Source: Actinomycetes bacterium (GTDB lineage Bacteria > Actinomycetota > Actinomycetes > Nanopelagicales > Nanopelagicaceae). From it: a DNA stretch of 64,000 nt. Below are positions 48,163 through 58,183 of this stretch, one piece after another. A program made the translations under genes and the position numbers. The notes under the pieces are model-generated. The model worked only from the letters and a program-made list of their open reading frames with translations, made no database searches and was not told the DNA's origin. Every line of letters begins with the position of its first letter. The stretch's first letter is position 1. Location: contig OX376642.1 in the NCBI GenBank assembly GCA_947383695.1, positions 744,001-808,000 on the forward strand. The letters run 5' to 3'.

Positions 48163-49143
48163 TTATCCTCTTACATCTGTCAAGAAGGTTGAAACACGCT
48201 CAAGACTCTTTTCAAGGTAGGCGGGCAACATCTCCTTGTGCTCCTGATTCTTGGTTTCAAAGAGGTAGTTCAACAGCAGTAAACGTCGCTGTAGAAGCAG
48301 CGCCTTCATGGCCAGCTCTGAGTAGGTAGGTAATGGCTTTACGCTCTTGTACCCATTCAACAGCGCAGCATCTTGCTCAGGAGTATCCAAGTAATACAAC
48401 GCAACAGCTAAATCCTGAACTTCTACACCAAAGCCACAATCATCAAAATCAAAGATCGATAGTTGACCCTCGTGCCACATCAAATTCCAACCATGGAAAT
48501 CGGCGTGAATAATGTGAACCGGTGAGCTTTGGTACAGCTCATCCGTGTACTTCATGATCAAATCCCGTGCTTGTTCAATTAAGCCACGATCTTTATCTGA
48601 CAACACAGATTTTTCGGAGAAGAGAAAGTCTTCGGTACCCCAGAAGAAATCATTAAAGGTTGGCAGCGCATGGCCGCCCGATAAAACAAAATCAGTTGAC
48701 TCTTGATGCAACCGAGCGATCGCTCTGCCAACTTCATGCAACTGCTCAATGGTTGGCTCATCCCCAATCTCTTCGCCCTCTAACCAGGAGTACATAACAC
48801 CATTGAGAGTTTGCCCGGAGTCGGCATGTAATCCCGAAACAATGTATTGATCTTTCAGAGTAGCAATCGGCGTCGGTGTATTGATACCCGAGGTGCGGTT
48901 CAGGTGGCGAACCCACTGAACCTCCGCCTGCATGTTCTCGATTGTGCGGGTTGAGTTGATATTGATTCGCAGTGCGTACTTGATTCCCGAATCACTTTCG
49001 ACAGCAAAGGTTGCGTTAAACTCGAAGTTGATACACGAAACCTTTGCATCATTAATGCCATAACTCTTCAGAAGTTCAGAGGCAAATGTAGTTAATGACT
49101 TTTGTTGTTCTTCAGCTGGAAGCTCAAAAAACTCGCTACCCAT
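48163..49143 (-). CDS. Aminoglycoside-phosphotransferase-fold kinase, substrate unknown
   Basis: The 326-aa protein has the APH/choline-kinase fold. N-lobe ALRININSTRTIENMQAEVQ holds a possible ATP Glu. The catalytic loop is HADFHGWNLMWHEG (HxDxxxxN type) and the metal Asp is in LSIFDFDDCGFG. Relatives include homoserine kinase type II and small-molecule kinases; the DFDDCG form and size fit that group. It meets uvrC at a 1-nt overlap and rapZ at 4 bp, so it is cotranscribed. Its substrate is unknown, and I do not expect a gene here in the usual uvrC-rapZ pair. It need not be a resistance gene. Confidence 0.88.
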   Translation of the reverse strand: MGSEFFELPAEEQQKSLTTFASELLKSYGINDAKVSCINFEFNATFAVESDSGIKYALRININSTRTIENMQAEVQWVRHLNRTSGINTPTPIATLKDQYIVSGLHADSGQTLNGVMYSWLEGEEIGDEPTIEQLHEVGRAIARLHQESTDFVLSGGHALPTFNDFFWGTEDFLFSEKSVLSDKDRGLIEQARDLIMKYTDELYQSSPVHIIHADFHGWNLMWHEGQLSIFDFDDCGFGVEVQDLAVALYYLDTPEQDAALLNGYKSVKPLPTYSELAMKALLLQRRLLLLNYLFETKNQEHKEMLPAYLEKSLERVSTFLTDVRG

Positions 49144-51062
49144 TACTTGCTCTCCATTATTTCGCCGGTTTCAGTATTGATCGCCTGCGTTGCAATTGTA
49201 GATAAATGTGACTCAATAATAGAGGCGATCTTTGAGCCAATACCCGGAGTTGCCGCGATCTCTTCAACGCTCGCTTTACGAATAGCTGCAACTGAACCAA
49301 ATCGCTCCAACAGCGATGCCCTACGTGCAGCCCCAAGTTGTGGAATCTCATCCAAAATCGACTCCAGCATTACCTTTGATCGACGTGATCGATGGAAGGT
49401 AATCGCAAAACGGTGTGCCTCATCTCGAATTCGTTGGAGAAGATACAGACCTTCGCTACTTCGAGGAAGAATCAATGGATCTTTGGAGCCAGGTATCCAT
49501 ACCTCCTCTAAACGTTTAGCTAGACCGCACAAAGCAATATCTGTAATACCCAACTCATCCAGTGCGCGTTGAGCGGCATTTGCCTGAGGTTGCCCACCAT
49601 CTACAACAATGAGTTGTGGTGGGTAGGCGAACTTACTTGGCTTGCCGCCAAGCTCTGCGACCTCGGCCTCGTTCTCTTTGCGATCATCCAATAAACGTTT
49701 TAAGCGACGTGTGATTACCTGGTGCATCGCGCGGGTGTCATCAAAGCCCTCGCTGGTATCGATAATAAATCGACGGTACTCGCTCTTCTTAATCATTCCA
49801 TCCTCAAAGACAACCATCGATGCAACAACCGATGTTCCCGATATATTGGAGATATCAAAGCATTCGATTCGAAGCGGAGTCCGACCAAGGTTGAGATGCT
49901 CCTCAATCTCAGTTAACGCCTTACCGCTCACCGCTGCATCTGTTGCTCGCTTGCTCAGGTATTGAATCAGTGAGTACTGAGCATTTCGTTTGACAGTATC
50001 TAACAGCTCGACTTTTTCGCCACGTTGAGGAACCCTAATTTCAACCTTTGTAGAACCAATTCCGCCCAACCATTGTTCTAACTGATCCTTGTCTGCGGGA
50101 TCTGCGTTGATATAAATATTGCGCGGAACTGGAATCGCTCCTGTTCCGTAGATTGAGTACAGCAGCGCCGTTAACTCATCCTGACCTTCGAGCACCATCT
50201 CTTGATCCACAATCCAAGAGCGCGAACCCTTCACCGAACCACGCTGCATTGAAAAGATTGAGCCAGCTGCATGAAAACCATCGTGGTAAATAGAGATGAA
50301 ATCTCCATCAAGATCATCAGAGAAGTTTCCTTCAGTAGATTTCTGAGCTTTCTCAAAGGACTCAATCTGATCTCTCAACCGTGCAGCACGCTCAAACTCC
50401 TCATTAGCAGCGGCTGTATTCATCTCTTCATGCAGTTTAGGCAGGATGTTCTCCATCCCCGACTCCATAAACTCATTTAACCGTTCCGCTAACTTCTTAT
50501 GATCCTCTTTCGAGATCCAATCAACACAAGGAGCGGCACACTTACCGATATCTCCTAGCAAGCATTGACGCTTACTACGTTGGGCGCGTGTGAAGTTTGC
50601 CGAGGAACATGATCTGACAGGAAAGACCTTCAGTAAAACTTCAAAGGTGTTTCGAAGCGCCCAGGCATTTGTGTAGGGACCAAAGTACTTCAGACCCGGA
50701 CGCTTATCTTTTCGTGTAATGAAGATCATCGGATACTCATCATTAAGCGACAGTGCTAAATACGGATAAGACTTGTCATCCTTAAACTGCACGTTGTACT
50801 TGGGTTGATACTGCTTAATCCAACTAAACTCCAGGGCAAGTGCTTCAAGCTCGGTGCTGACAATCGTCCAATCAACACGAACCGCTTCATGGACCATGCG
50901 ATGAGTCTTAGTTGCAAGGTTTGCTTGAAAGTAGTTACTCAAACGATTTTTAAGATTCTTCGCCTTGCCAACGTAAATCACCTTGTCTTGCTTGTTGTAA
51001 AAACGGTAAACCCCAGGATGTTCCGGAATATTGGTCGGCCGATAACTTTGAGGATCTGCCAT
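49143..51062 (-). CDS. uvrC: Excinuclease ABC subunit C
   Basis: UvrC makes both cuts beside a DNA lesion. The 639-aa protein has the GIY-YIG nuclease at residues 14-95 (HPGVYRFYNKQDKVIYVGKA), a UVR motif (NEEFERAARLRDQIESFEK), the RNase H-like second nuclease domain (RIECFDISNISGTSVVASMV, QLIVVDGGQPQ) and C-terminal helix-hairpin-helix repeats (IAATPGIGSKIASIIE). It lies 4 bp after uvrA. Confidence 0.97.
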   Translation of the reverse strand: MADPQSYRPTNIPEHPGVYRFYNKQDKVIYVGKAKNLKNRLSNYFQANLATKTHRMVHEAVRVDWTIVSTELEALALEFSWIKQYQPKYNVQFKDDKSYPYLALSLNDEYPMIFITRKDKRPGLKYFGPYTNAWALRNTFEVLLKVFPVRSCSSANFTRAQRSKRQCLLGDIGKCAAPCVDWISKEDHKKLAERLNEFMESGMENILPKLHEEMNTAAANEEFERAARLRDQIESFEKAQKSTEGNFSDDLDGDFISIYHDGFHAAGSIFSMQRGSVKGSRSWIVDQEMVLEGQDELTALLYSIYGTGAIPVPRNIYINADPADKDQLEQWLGGIGSTKVEIRVPQRGEKVELLDTVKRNAQYSLIQYLSKRATDAAVSGKALTEIEEHLNLGRTPLRIECFDISNISGTSVVASMVVFEDGMIKKSEYRRFIIDTSEGFDDTRAMHQVITRRLKRLLDDRKENEAEVAELGGKPSKFAYPPQLIVVDGGQPQANAAQRALDELGITDIALCGLAKRLEEVWIPGSKDPLILPRSSEGLYLLQRIRDEAHRFAITFHRSRRSKVMLESILDEIPQLGAARRASLLERFGSVAAIRKASVEEIAATPGIGSKIASIIESHLSTIATQAINTETGEIMESK

Positions 51063-51066
51063 GAGG

Positions 51067-53925
51067 CTACTTTTTCGTTGGGGCTTTTCTATTTGATTTT
51101 AAGATCTCACCCAAGAACTGACCGGTGTAACTCTCCTTCACCGCAGCAACCGTCTCGGGGGTTCCTTCCGCAACAACTAATCCCCCACGGAAACCACCTT
51201 CAGGTCCCATGTCGATAACCCAGTCAGAACATTTGATGACATCAAGATTGTGTTCAATCACAACAACTGTGTTTCCTGTATCCACCAAACGGTTGAGAAC
51301 AGTTAACAACTTATTGACATCTTCAAAGTGCAGACCGGTTGTTGGCTCATCTAAAACATAAATGGTGCGACCAGTTGAACGACGCTGTAGCTCAGTTGCA
51401 AGTTTTACACGTTGAGCTTCACCACCTGACAAGGTGGGAGCTGATTGTCCAAGGCGTACATATCCCAACCCCACATCATTTAAGGTCTTTAAGTAGCGTG
51501 CGATCGCTGGAACTGATTCAAAGAAGCCATGCGCCTCTTCGATTGGCATATTCAATACTTCAGCAATGGTCTTGCCCTTGTAGTGAACCTCTAGCGTTTC
51601 CCGGTTGTAACGAGCGCCATGACAAACCTCGCAAGGAACGTAAACATCTGGCAGGAAGTTCATTTCGATGGTGATCGTTCCATCGCCAGAACAGTTCTCG
51701 CACCGTCCACCCTTCACATTGAAGGAGAAACGACCCTGCTGGTAACCACGAATCTTCGCCTCGCTGGTTTCGGCAAAGAGTGCACGAATCTTGTCAAAGA
51801 CACCTGTGTATGTAGCAGGGTTTGATCGAGGTGTTCTTCCGATCGGCGATTGATCAACATGTACAACCTTGTCCAGATGTTCAATGCCAGTGACTGTCCT
51901 GTGACGACCTGGTACTAAACGAGCACCATTAAGTTTGTTAGCCAATGTTGTGTACAGAATGTCATTTACAAGGGTTGATTTTCCAGAACCTGACACACCA
52001 GTCACAGAGACAAAGACACCTAGTGGAACCTCAACTTCAATGTCCTTTAGGTTATTTTCCTTTGCACCCTTAACAACAAGTTTTCTCTTAGGATCAATAG
52101 CTCGGCGCTTCTTTGGAATCTCAATTGATTTACGTCCCGATAAATAAGCACCAGTGATCGACTCCTTTGAGGCAATTAAATCCTCGTAGCTGCCTGAGAC
52201 AACAACCTTTCCACCATGTTCGCCAGCTCCTGGACCGATATCCACGATCCAGTCTGCGGTGCGAATAGTCTCTTCATCATGCTCAACAACGATCAAAGTG
52301 TTTCCAAGGTTACGTAACCGTGTGAGAGTTTCAATTAAGCGCTTGTTATCACGTTGATGCAAACCAATCGATGGCTCATCCAATACGTACAGCACTCCTA
52401 CTAAACCGCTACCGATCTGCGTTGCGAGTCGGATGCGCTGTGCTTCTCCACCTGACAAAGATCCAGCTGGGCGTGCAAGCGAGAGGTAATCAAGGCCGAC
52501 ATCGAGCAAGAAACCAAGGCGAGCATTAACCTCTTTCATTACCCGCTCTGCGATCTGTGCCTCACGCTTGTTCAGCTTGATCTGCTTTAAGAAGGTCGCG
52601 CAATCTGCGATGGAGAGCTCACAAATCTCTGAGATGTTCTTGTTACCGATTGTTACCGCAAGAACTTCAGGCTTAAGGCGGGCACCATTACAACTTTCGC
52701 ATGCGATCTCGCGCATGTATGCCTCGTACTTATCACGGCTGTAATCACTATCTGTCTCTTCATGTCTGCGATGAATAAAGGGAATAACACCTTCAAAACC
52801 AGTTGTGTAGTTACGAGCCCCGTAGCGACCCTTGTACTTCATCTTGATCTCGTACTCATAACCATTCAGGATCGCTTCACGAGCCTTGACCGAAATCTTT
52901 TTCCACGGTGTATCTAATGAGAAAGGAAGATCCTTAGCTAACGCTTCTAGCAAACGCAGGAAGTAATCAGAGGATTGTCCACCAGACCACGGTGCGATCG
53001 CACCATCATTAATCGAGATTGAGTCATCAGGAATAATGAGATCCTCATCAACCTCTTTCTTAGTTCCAATACCTGAACACTCCGCGCATGCTCCAAATGG
53101 TGAGTTAAATGAGAATGAACGAGGCTCTAACTCCTCAAAGGACAGCTCGCAATCGTGACAGGCTAAATGCTCGCTATAAGTGCGCTCCTTGTCATCACCT
53201 TTTGCATCCACAAAATCCAAAACAACGATTCCTGCAGAGAGACGGAGCGCGGTTTCAATGGAGTCTGTTAATCGTGTCTTACTTTCAGCTTTAGCGGTGA
53301 GACGATCAATAACAACTTCGATGGTGTGCTTTTCCTGCTTCTTCAACTTCGGTGCATCAGAAAGTTGAACAACCTCTCCATCGATGCGGGCACGAGAGTA
53401 CCCCTGGGTTATGAGATCGCTGAAGAGTTCAAGAAACTCCCCCTTGCGTGCCCGAACCACCGGTGCCAAGACTTGAAACTTAGTTGTAGCTGGTAGTTCA
53501 AGGATTTGATCAACGATCTGTTGTGGTGATTGGCGGGTAACAACCTTGTTGCACTTAGGACAGTGCGGGGTTCCGGCACGTGCAAAGAGCAGACGTAGAT
53601 AGTCGTACACCTCGGTAATAGTTCCCACCGTCGAACGTGGATTTCGATTTGTTGACTTTTGATCGATCGAAACTGCAGGTGATAAACCCTCAATGAAATC
53701 GACATCTGGCTTATCCATCTGACCCAAGAATTGGCGTGCATAAGCAGATAGGGATTCAACATATCGACGTTGACCTTCAGCAAAGATGGTGTCGAAAGCT
53801 AGCGAGGATTTTCCAGAGCCGGAAAGTCCCGTGAATACAACTAGGGAGTCTCGCGGAAGTTCGATCGAGACATTTTTGAGGTTGTGCTCGCGAGCTCCGC
53901 GCACAACTAACTTATCGATGCTCAA
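51067..53925 (-). CDS. uvrA: Excinuclease ABC subunit A
   Basis: UvrA finds damaged DNA and loads UvrB. The 952-aa protein carries two ABC ATPase units (Walker [10 protein letters not shown] and GVSGSGKST; signatures [16 protein letters not shown] and [16 protein letters not shown]). Zinc fingers with CxxC pairs are visible at CHDCELSF with CAECSGIG, and CENCSGDG with CEVCHGA. The length is normal for class I UvrA. It overlaps uvrB by 4 nt, completing a uvrB-uvrA-uvrC operon. Confidence 0.98.
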   Translation of the reverse strand: MSIDKLVVRGAREHNLKNVSIELPRDSLVVFTGLSGSGKSSLAFDTIFAEGQRRYVESLSAYARQFLGQMDKPDVDFIEGLSPAVSIDQKSTNRNPRSTVGTITEVYDYLRLLFARAGTPHCPKCNKVVTRQSPQQIVDQILELPATTKFQVLAPVVRARKGEFLELFSDLITQGYSRARIDGEVVQLSDAPKLKKQEKHTIEVVIDRLTAKAESKTRLTDSIETALRLSAGIVVLDFVDAKGDDKERTYSEHLACHDCELSFEELEPRSFSFNSPFGACAECSGIGTKKEVDEDLIIPDDSISINDGAIAPWSGGQSSDYFLRLLEALAKDLPFSLDTPWKKISVKAREAILNGYEYEIKMKYKGRYGARNYTTGFEGVIPFIHRRHEETDSDYSRDKYEAYMREIACESCNGARLKPEVLAVTIGNKNISEICELSIADCATFLKQIKLNKREAQIAERVMKEVNARLGFLLDVGLDYLSLARPAGSLSGGEAQRIRLATQIGSGLVGVLYVLDEPSIGLHQRDNKRLIETLTRLRNLGNTLIVVEHDEETIRTADWIVDIGPGAGEHGGKVVVSGSYEDLIASKESITGAYLSGRKSIEIPKKRRAIDPKRKLVVKGAKENNLKDIEVEVPLGVFVSVTGVSGSGKSTLVNDILYTTLANKLNGARLVPGRHRTVTGIEHLDKVVHVDQSPIGRTPRSNPATYTGVFDKIRALFAETSEAKIRGYQQGRFSFNVKGGRCENCSGDGTITIEMNFLPDVYVPCEVCHGARYNRETLEVHYKGKTIAEVLNMPIEEAHGFFESVPAIARYLKTLNDVGLGYVRLGQSAPTLSGGEAQRVKLATELQRRSTGRTIYVLDEPTTGLHFEDVNKLLTVLNRLVDTGNTVVVIEHNLDVIKCSDWVIDMGPEGGFRGGLVVAEGTPETVAAVKESYTGQFLGEILKSNRKAPTKK

Positions 53926-56003
53926 ACCCCGGCCTCTTCCATCATTCGTAGCTCTTTCTTCAAAATCTTGATCTCATCGCGCAACCGCGCAGCGACCTCA
54001 AATTGAAGTTCAGATGCTGCATTTCGCATCTGTTCGGTGAGCGAGCCTATCAATGCGATTAGATCCTTGCGCGGCAAAGAGAGCGAGGATTTATCGTAGA
54101 TTCCAGCTGATGCGCCAACCTTCTTTGCTCCACCCTTCTCATGCGACAACAACTCTTCGGTGTCCTCGCTTTCACGTGCAATCAAGTCTGTTATGTCTGC
54201 GATCTTCTTGCGCAGCGGCTGCGGATCCACACCACGTTCGAGGTTATAAGCCACCTGCTTGGCTCTACGTCGATTGGTTTCATCGATCGCCTTAGCCATG
54301 GAATCTGTTATTCGGTCGGCGTACATGTGCACCTCTCCCGATACGTTACGGGCGGCGCGACCAATGGTTTGAATTAAGGATGTCGATGAGCGGAGGAAGC
54401 CCTCTTTATCCGCATCCAAAATTGCTACCAAAGAAACTTCTGGCAAATCCAAACCTTCACGTAGCAAGTTAATACCAATCAAAACATCATAATCACCGGT
54501 TCGGAGTTCGCGAAGTAATTCAACTCTGCGCAAGGTATCTACCTCTGAGTGAAGATAGCGAACGTTGACACCTTTTTCCTGAAGATAATCAGTTAAATCC
54601 TCTGACATCTTCTTGGTCAAAGTTGTTACTAGAACACGTTCATTTCTCTCTGCACGAATCGTGATCTCATGCAGCAGGTCATCAATCTGACCTTTAATTG
54701 GTTTGATCACAATCTGTGGATCTACCAAACCAGTTGGGCGAATTACCTGTTCAACAACATCCCCATCGACCTTGGCCATCTCATACTTACCTGGAGTAGC
54801 TGATAGATAAATAGTTTGACCTGTGCGCTCTACAAACTCTGGAAACTTCAGTGGTCGATTATCTAAGGCACTTGGCAGGCGGAATCCGTGCTCAACAAGG
54901 GTTCGCTTTCGAGAAGCATCGCCTTCAAACATAGCGCCTAACTGTGGAACAGTTACATGGCTCTCATCGATAACAAGGAGAAAATCTTCAGGGAAGTAAT
55001 CCAAGAGACAGTGTGGCGCAGAACCTGCTGGTCGATCATCTAAATGTCGAGAGTAGTTTTCAATTCCACTACAGAATCCAATCTGCTCCATCATCTCAAT
55101 ATCAAAGGTGGTTCTCATGCGCAGGCGCTGGGCCTCTAACAACTTCCCTTGCTTCTCAAAGAGATTGAGTTGAACTTGTAGTTCATCTTGGATATCTCCA
55201 ATGGCTCGCTTCATTGTTTCGGGACCAGCTGCATAATGTGTTGCCGGAAAGACAAAGATCTCCTCTTCATCTCTAATAATTTCACCAGTCAATGGATGCA
55301 GAGTTGAAATCTTCTCGATCTCATCGCCAAACATTTCAATACGAATAGCAAGCTCTTCATACATTGGAATGATTTCAATAGTGTCTCCGCGCACCCTAAA
55401 GGTCCCGCGTTCAAAGGCCATGTCATTACGTTTGTACTGAACATCTACAAAGCGACGCAATAGCGCGTTGCGCTCAACCTCATCGCCCACTCGTAAGCGA
55501 ACCATTCGATCTACATACTCCTGCGGGGTACCCAATCCATAGATACAGGAAACAGTTGCAACAACAATCACATCTCGGCGGGTAAGCAATGAGTTAGTCG
55601 CTGAGTGGCGAAGTCGTTCAACCTCTTCATTAACGCTGGAGTCCTTCTCAATAAAGGTATCTGTTTGAGGAACATACGCTTCAGGTTGGTAGTAGTCGTA
55701 ATACGAGACAAAGTATTCAACTGCGTTGTTAGGTAGTAATTCGCGGAACTCATTAGCTAGCTGTGCCGCCAATGTCTTGTTGGGTGCTAAAACGAGGGTT
55801 GGTCTTTGCAACTGTTCAATTAGCCAAGCGGTGGTTGCAGATTTACCGGTTCCTGTCGCACCCAAGAGAACAACATCCCGCTCCCCTGCATTGATGCGTT
55901 TTGTGATCTCAGCGATGGCAGCGGGCTGATCACCTGCCGGTACGTAATCGCTAATAACTTGAAAGGGCTCAACTCTGCGTTGTAGATCAGATATTGGGCG
56001 CAT
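53922..56003 (-). CDS. uvrB: Excinuclease ABC subunit B
   Basis: UvrB verifies the lesion and positions UvrC. The 693-aa helicase-like protein has Walker [14 protein letters not shown], the beta-hairpin [16 protein letters not shown], the DEAD-type DESHVT box, the helicase motif [14 protein letters not shown] and a C-terminal UVR motif ([18 protein letters not shown]) that contacts UvrC. No Shine-Dalgarno precedes the ATG; TAGGCT (56015-56010) ends 6 nt before it. Confidence 0.98.
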   Translation of the reverse strand: MRPISDLQRRVEPFQVISDYVPAGDQPAAIAEITKRINAGERDVVLLGATGTGKSATTAWLIEQLQRPTLVLAPNKTLAAQLANEFRELLPNNAVEYFVSYYDYYQPEAYVPQTDTFIEKDSSVNEEVERLRHSATNSLLTRRDVIVVATVSCIYGLGTPQEYVDRMVRLRVGDEVERNALLRRFVDVQYKRNDMAFERGTFRVRGDTIEIIPMYEELAIRIEMFGDEIEKISTLHPLTGEIIRDEEEIFVFPATHYAAGPETMKRAIGDIQDELQVQLNLFEKQGKLLEAQRLRMRTTFDIEMMEQIGFCSGIENYSRHLDDRPAGSAPHCLLDYFPEDFLLVIDESHVTVPQLGAMFEGDASRKRTLVEHGFRLPSALDNRPLKFPEFVERTGQTIYLSATPGKYEMAKVDGDVVEQVIRPTGLVDPQIVIKPIKGQIDDLLHEITIRAERNERVLVTTLTKKMSEDLTDYLQEKGVNVRYLHSEVDTLRRVELLRELRTGDYDVLIGINLLREGLDLPEVSLVAILDADKEGFLRSSTSLIQTIGRAARNVSGEVHMYADRITDSMAKAIDETNRRRAKQVAYNLERGVDPQPLRKKIADITDLIARESEDTEELLSHEKGGAKKVGASAGIYDKSSLSLPRKDLIALIGSLTEQMRNAASELQFEVAARLRDEIKILKKELRMMEEAGV

Positions 56004-56009
56004 TTGGTA

Positions 56010-56015
56010 AGCCTA
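56010..56015 (-). promoter_or_regulatory. Possible -10 box for leaderless uvrB
   Basis: TAGGCT on the minus strand, 6 nt before the uvrB ATG, matches the TANNNT pattern seen before other genes here. It would let the uvr operon be transcribed apart from coaE, which ends 16 bp upstream. No clear -35. Confidence 0.45.
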
Positions 56016-56019
56016 CTTA

Positions 56020-56604
56020 TTAATTATCGTGAAGGCTATCCCAAATGTTTTCCACTTGGCGCAGGAGTTCATCCTCGCTGCCATCATTTTCTATAAGGAA
56101 GTCGGCAACCTCAATGCGCTGCTCTCGCGTTGCTTGAGCGGCGATGCGACCTTCGATTTCTGAGATATGCATTCCACGCTGACGAAGCCGTGCGATTCTG
56201 TTCTCTAAGGAAGACTCAACCGTTACTACGACATCAAAACGATCCTGACCACCTGTTTCGACAAGTAAAGGAATTTCATACACAAGGGTTTCATCGGATT
56301 TGAGCGATGCAACCGCTTCTTCAAATTCACGGCGAACAAAGGGGTGAATAATACTTTCAAGTTTTTTCTTAGCATCTGGATCTTTAAAGATTACTTCGCC
56401 TAATGCACGGCGATCAATATCGCCATTGTTTAGTACTGAATCTCCAAAAAAGCTGACTACCTCATCAAAACCTTCAGAGCCTCTTTCAATCGCAGCTCGA
56501 GCAAGTTGGTCTGCATCAATTACCAATGCACCAAGCTCGGCAAAGTACTGAGCGGCTAAAGACTTACCGCAACCAATTCCACCGGTTAGTCCGATAACTC
56601 GCAT
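56020..56604 (-). CDS. coaE: Dephospho-CoA kinase
   Basis: CoaE adds the 3' phosphate in the last step of CoA synthesis. The 194-aa protein has the P-loop VIGLTGGIGCGKS, DADQLARAAIERGSEGFDEV and the lid HPFVRREFEEAV. ATG at 56604 is preferred over the TTG two codons earlier, because TAAGAT (56616-56611) sits exactly 6 nt upstream of it. In mycobacteria coaE is likewise between rpsA and uvrB. Confidence 0.95.
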   Translation of the reverse strand: MRVIGLTGGIGCGKSLAAQYFAELGALVIDADQLARAAIERGSEGFDEVVSFFGDSVLNNGDIDRRALGEVIFKDPDAKKKLESIIHPFVRREFEEAVASLKSDETLVYEIPLLVETGGQDRFDVVVTVESSLENRIARLRQRGMHISEIEGRIAAQATREQRIEVADFLIENDGSEDELLRQVENIWDSLHDN

Positions 56605-56610
56605 ACTCAA

Positions 56611-56616
56611 ATCTTA
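56611..56616 (-). promoter_or_regulatory. Possible -10 box for leaderless coaE
   Basis: TAAGAT on the minus strand ends 6 nt before the coaE ATG, directly after the rpsA terminator, so a new promoter is expected here. A -35 would fall within the terminator's tail. Confidence 0.5.
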
Positions 56617-56627
56617 TCTTTGGATAA

Positions 56628-56700
56628 AGGAAAAGGAGCCCAGTTGAAGTAAGCGAGGGTCAAACGTTTTTCTCGCGGCTTCAAGCTGGACTCCTTTTTC
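56628..56700 (-). terminator. Intrinsic terminator of rpsA
   Basis: A long imperfect hairpin pairs 56635-56657 with 56672-56694 (GGAGTCCAGCTTGAAG against CTTCAACTGGGCTCC at the base on the minus strand), about 23 bp per arm. TTTTCCTTT follows. It lies just after the rpsA stop codon. Confidence 0.85.
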
Positions 56701-56714
56701 GGAATCTTTCCTAA

Positions 56715-58067
56715 CTATTCTGCAGAAACTGCTTCCTCTTCAGGAGTTGCAGCAGCGTCAGCGGCCTTGGCCTCTGCCTTCTGCTTCTTGTGTGCCATGA
56801 AACGCTCTTGAGCTTGGGCGTACTGCTTTTCCCACTCTTCGCGCTGTGTTTCATATCCTGGCTTCCACTCTTGTGAGTCTGCATCGAAACCTTCAGGGTA
56901 AATGAAGTTTCCTTCTGCATCGTAACGAGCAGCCATTCCGTACTGAGTTGGATCAAATGCTTCGATCTCAATCTCTGTACCTTCATTAGCCTGCTTCAAT
57001 GAAAGAGAGATACGACGACGCTCTAGGTCGATATCGATGATCTTTACAAATAGCTCATCATCAACCTGAACAACCTGCTCTGGGATCTCAACGTGGCGTT
57101 CTGCCAACTCTGAGATGTGAACAAGTCCTTCAATTCCTTCGTGAACACGAATGAAGGCTCCGAATGGAACAAGCTTTGTCACTACACCTGGAACAACCTG
57201 ATTGATTGTGTGGGTGCGAGCAAATGCCTGCCATGGATCTTCTTGTGTTGCCTTAAGTGAGAGTGAAACACGCTCGCGCTCGAAATCAACTTCGAGAACT
57301 TCAACAGTTACCTCGTCGCCAACTTCAACAACCTCACCTGGGTGATCGATGTGCTTCCATGAAAGCTCTGAAACGTGAACCAAACCATCTACGCCACCAA
57401 GGTCAACGAATGCACCGAAGTTAACGATTGATGAAACAACACCTGTACGAACCTGGCCCTTTTGAAGCTGGTTAAGGAATGTTGTGCGTGATTCTGATTG
57501 TGTCTGCTCGAGGAATGCACGACGTGAAAGAACAACGTTGTTGCGATTCTTATCGAGTTCGATAATTCGTGCTTCAACCTGCTTGCCAATGTATGGAGTC
57601 AGATCGCGTACGCGGCGCATCTCAACAAGAGATGCTGGAAGGAATCCACGTAGACCGATGTCCACGATAAGACCACCCTTAACAACTTCAATAACAGTTC
57701 CGACGACAACCTCGTCGCGCTCCTTCTTGCCTTCGATGTCTCCCCATGCACGCTCGTACTGTGCGCGCTTCTTAGAAAGAATCAGGCGACCCTCTTTATC
57801 CTCTTTTTGGAGAACGAGAGCTTCAATAATCTCACCGACCTTAACGATTGAGTTTGGATCTGCATCGTGGCGAATTGAAAGCTCGCGAGAAGGAATAACA
57901 CCCTCTGTCTTGTAACCGATGTCGACAAGAACTTCGTCGCGTCCAACTTGAACAACTGCACCTGAAACTAGGTCGCCGTCATTAAAGTTTCTGATTGTGC
58001 CTTCGATTGCTGCTAGAAAATCTTCAGCTGATCCGATGTCATTTACTGCAATTTGTGGTGTAGACAA
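56715..58067 (-). CDS. rpsA: 30S ribosomal protein S1, TTG start
   Basis: S1 binds mRNA and helps it onto the 30S subunit. Four S1 repeats of about 70 aa are visible (DGDLVSGAVVQVGRDEVLVD, VVVGTVIEVVKGGLIVDIG, VRTGVVSSIVNFGAFVDLGG, VVPGVVTKLVPFGAFIRVHE), then an acidic, Ala/Lys-rich tail. The open frame runs to 58151, but TTG at 58067 has CGGAG 5 nt upstream and gives MSTPQIAVNDIGSAEDF, which matches actinobacterial S1 starts. 450 aa. It ends in a strong terminator. Confidence 0.96.
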   Translation of the reverse strand: MSTPQIAVNDIGSAEDFLAAIEGTIRNFNDGDLVSGAVVQVGRDEVLVDIGYKTEGVIPSRELSIRHDADPNSIVKVGEIIEALVLQKEDKEGRLILSKKRAQYERAWGDIEGKKERDEVVVGTVIEVVKGGLIVDIGLRGFLPASLVEMRRVRDLTPYIGKQVEARIIELDKNRNNVVLSRRAFLEQTQSESRTTFLNQLQKGQVRTGVVSSIVNFGAFVDLGGVDGLVHVSELSWKHIDHPGEVVEVGDEVTVEVLEVDFERERVSLSLKATQEDPWQAFARTHTINQVVPGVVTKLVPFGAFIRVHEGIEGLVHISELAERHVEIPEQVVQVDDELFVKIIDIDLERRRISLSLKQANEGTEIEIEAFDPTQYGMAARYDAEGNFIYPEGFDADSQEWKPGYETQREEWEKQYAQAQERFMAHKKQKAEAKAADAAATPEEEAVSAE

Positions 58068-58183
58068 TTGTGCTCCGTAGGGATAGAAAGTAGTAGTTCC
58101 CGCTTTCGCGGCTGAAGGGCAAGGGTACGGTTTGCACGCTCGTAAGGGCAAATCCGCTCACTTTTTTGAGCGTAATCGATAGA

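Noticed and set aside
48163-49143. Reading the APH-fold kinase as an aminoglycoside resistance gene
   Set aside because: The fold is shared by many metabolic kinases and the gene sits inside a housekeeping operon; nothing in it points to drug specificity.
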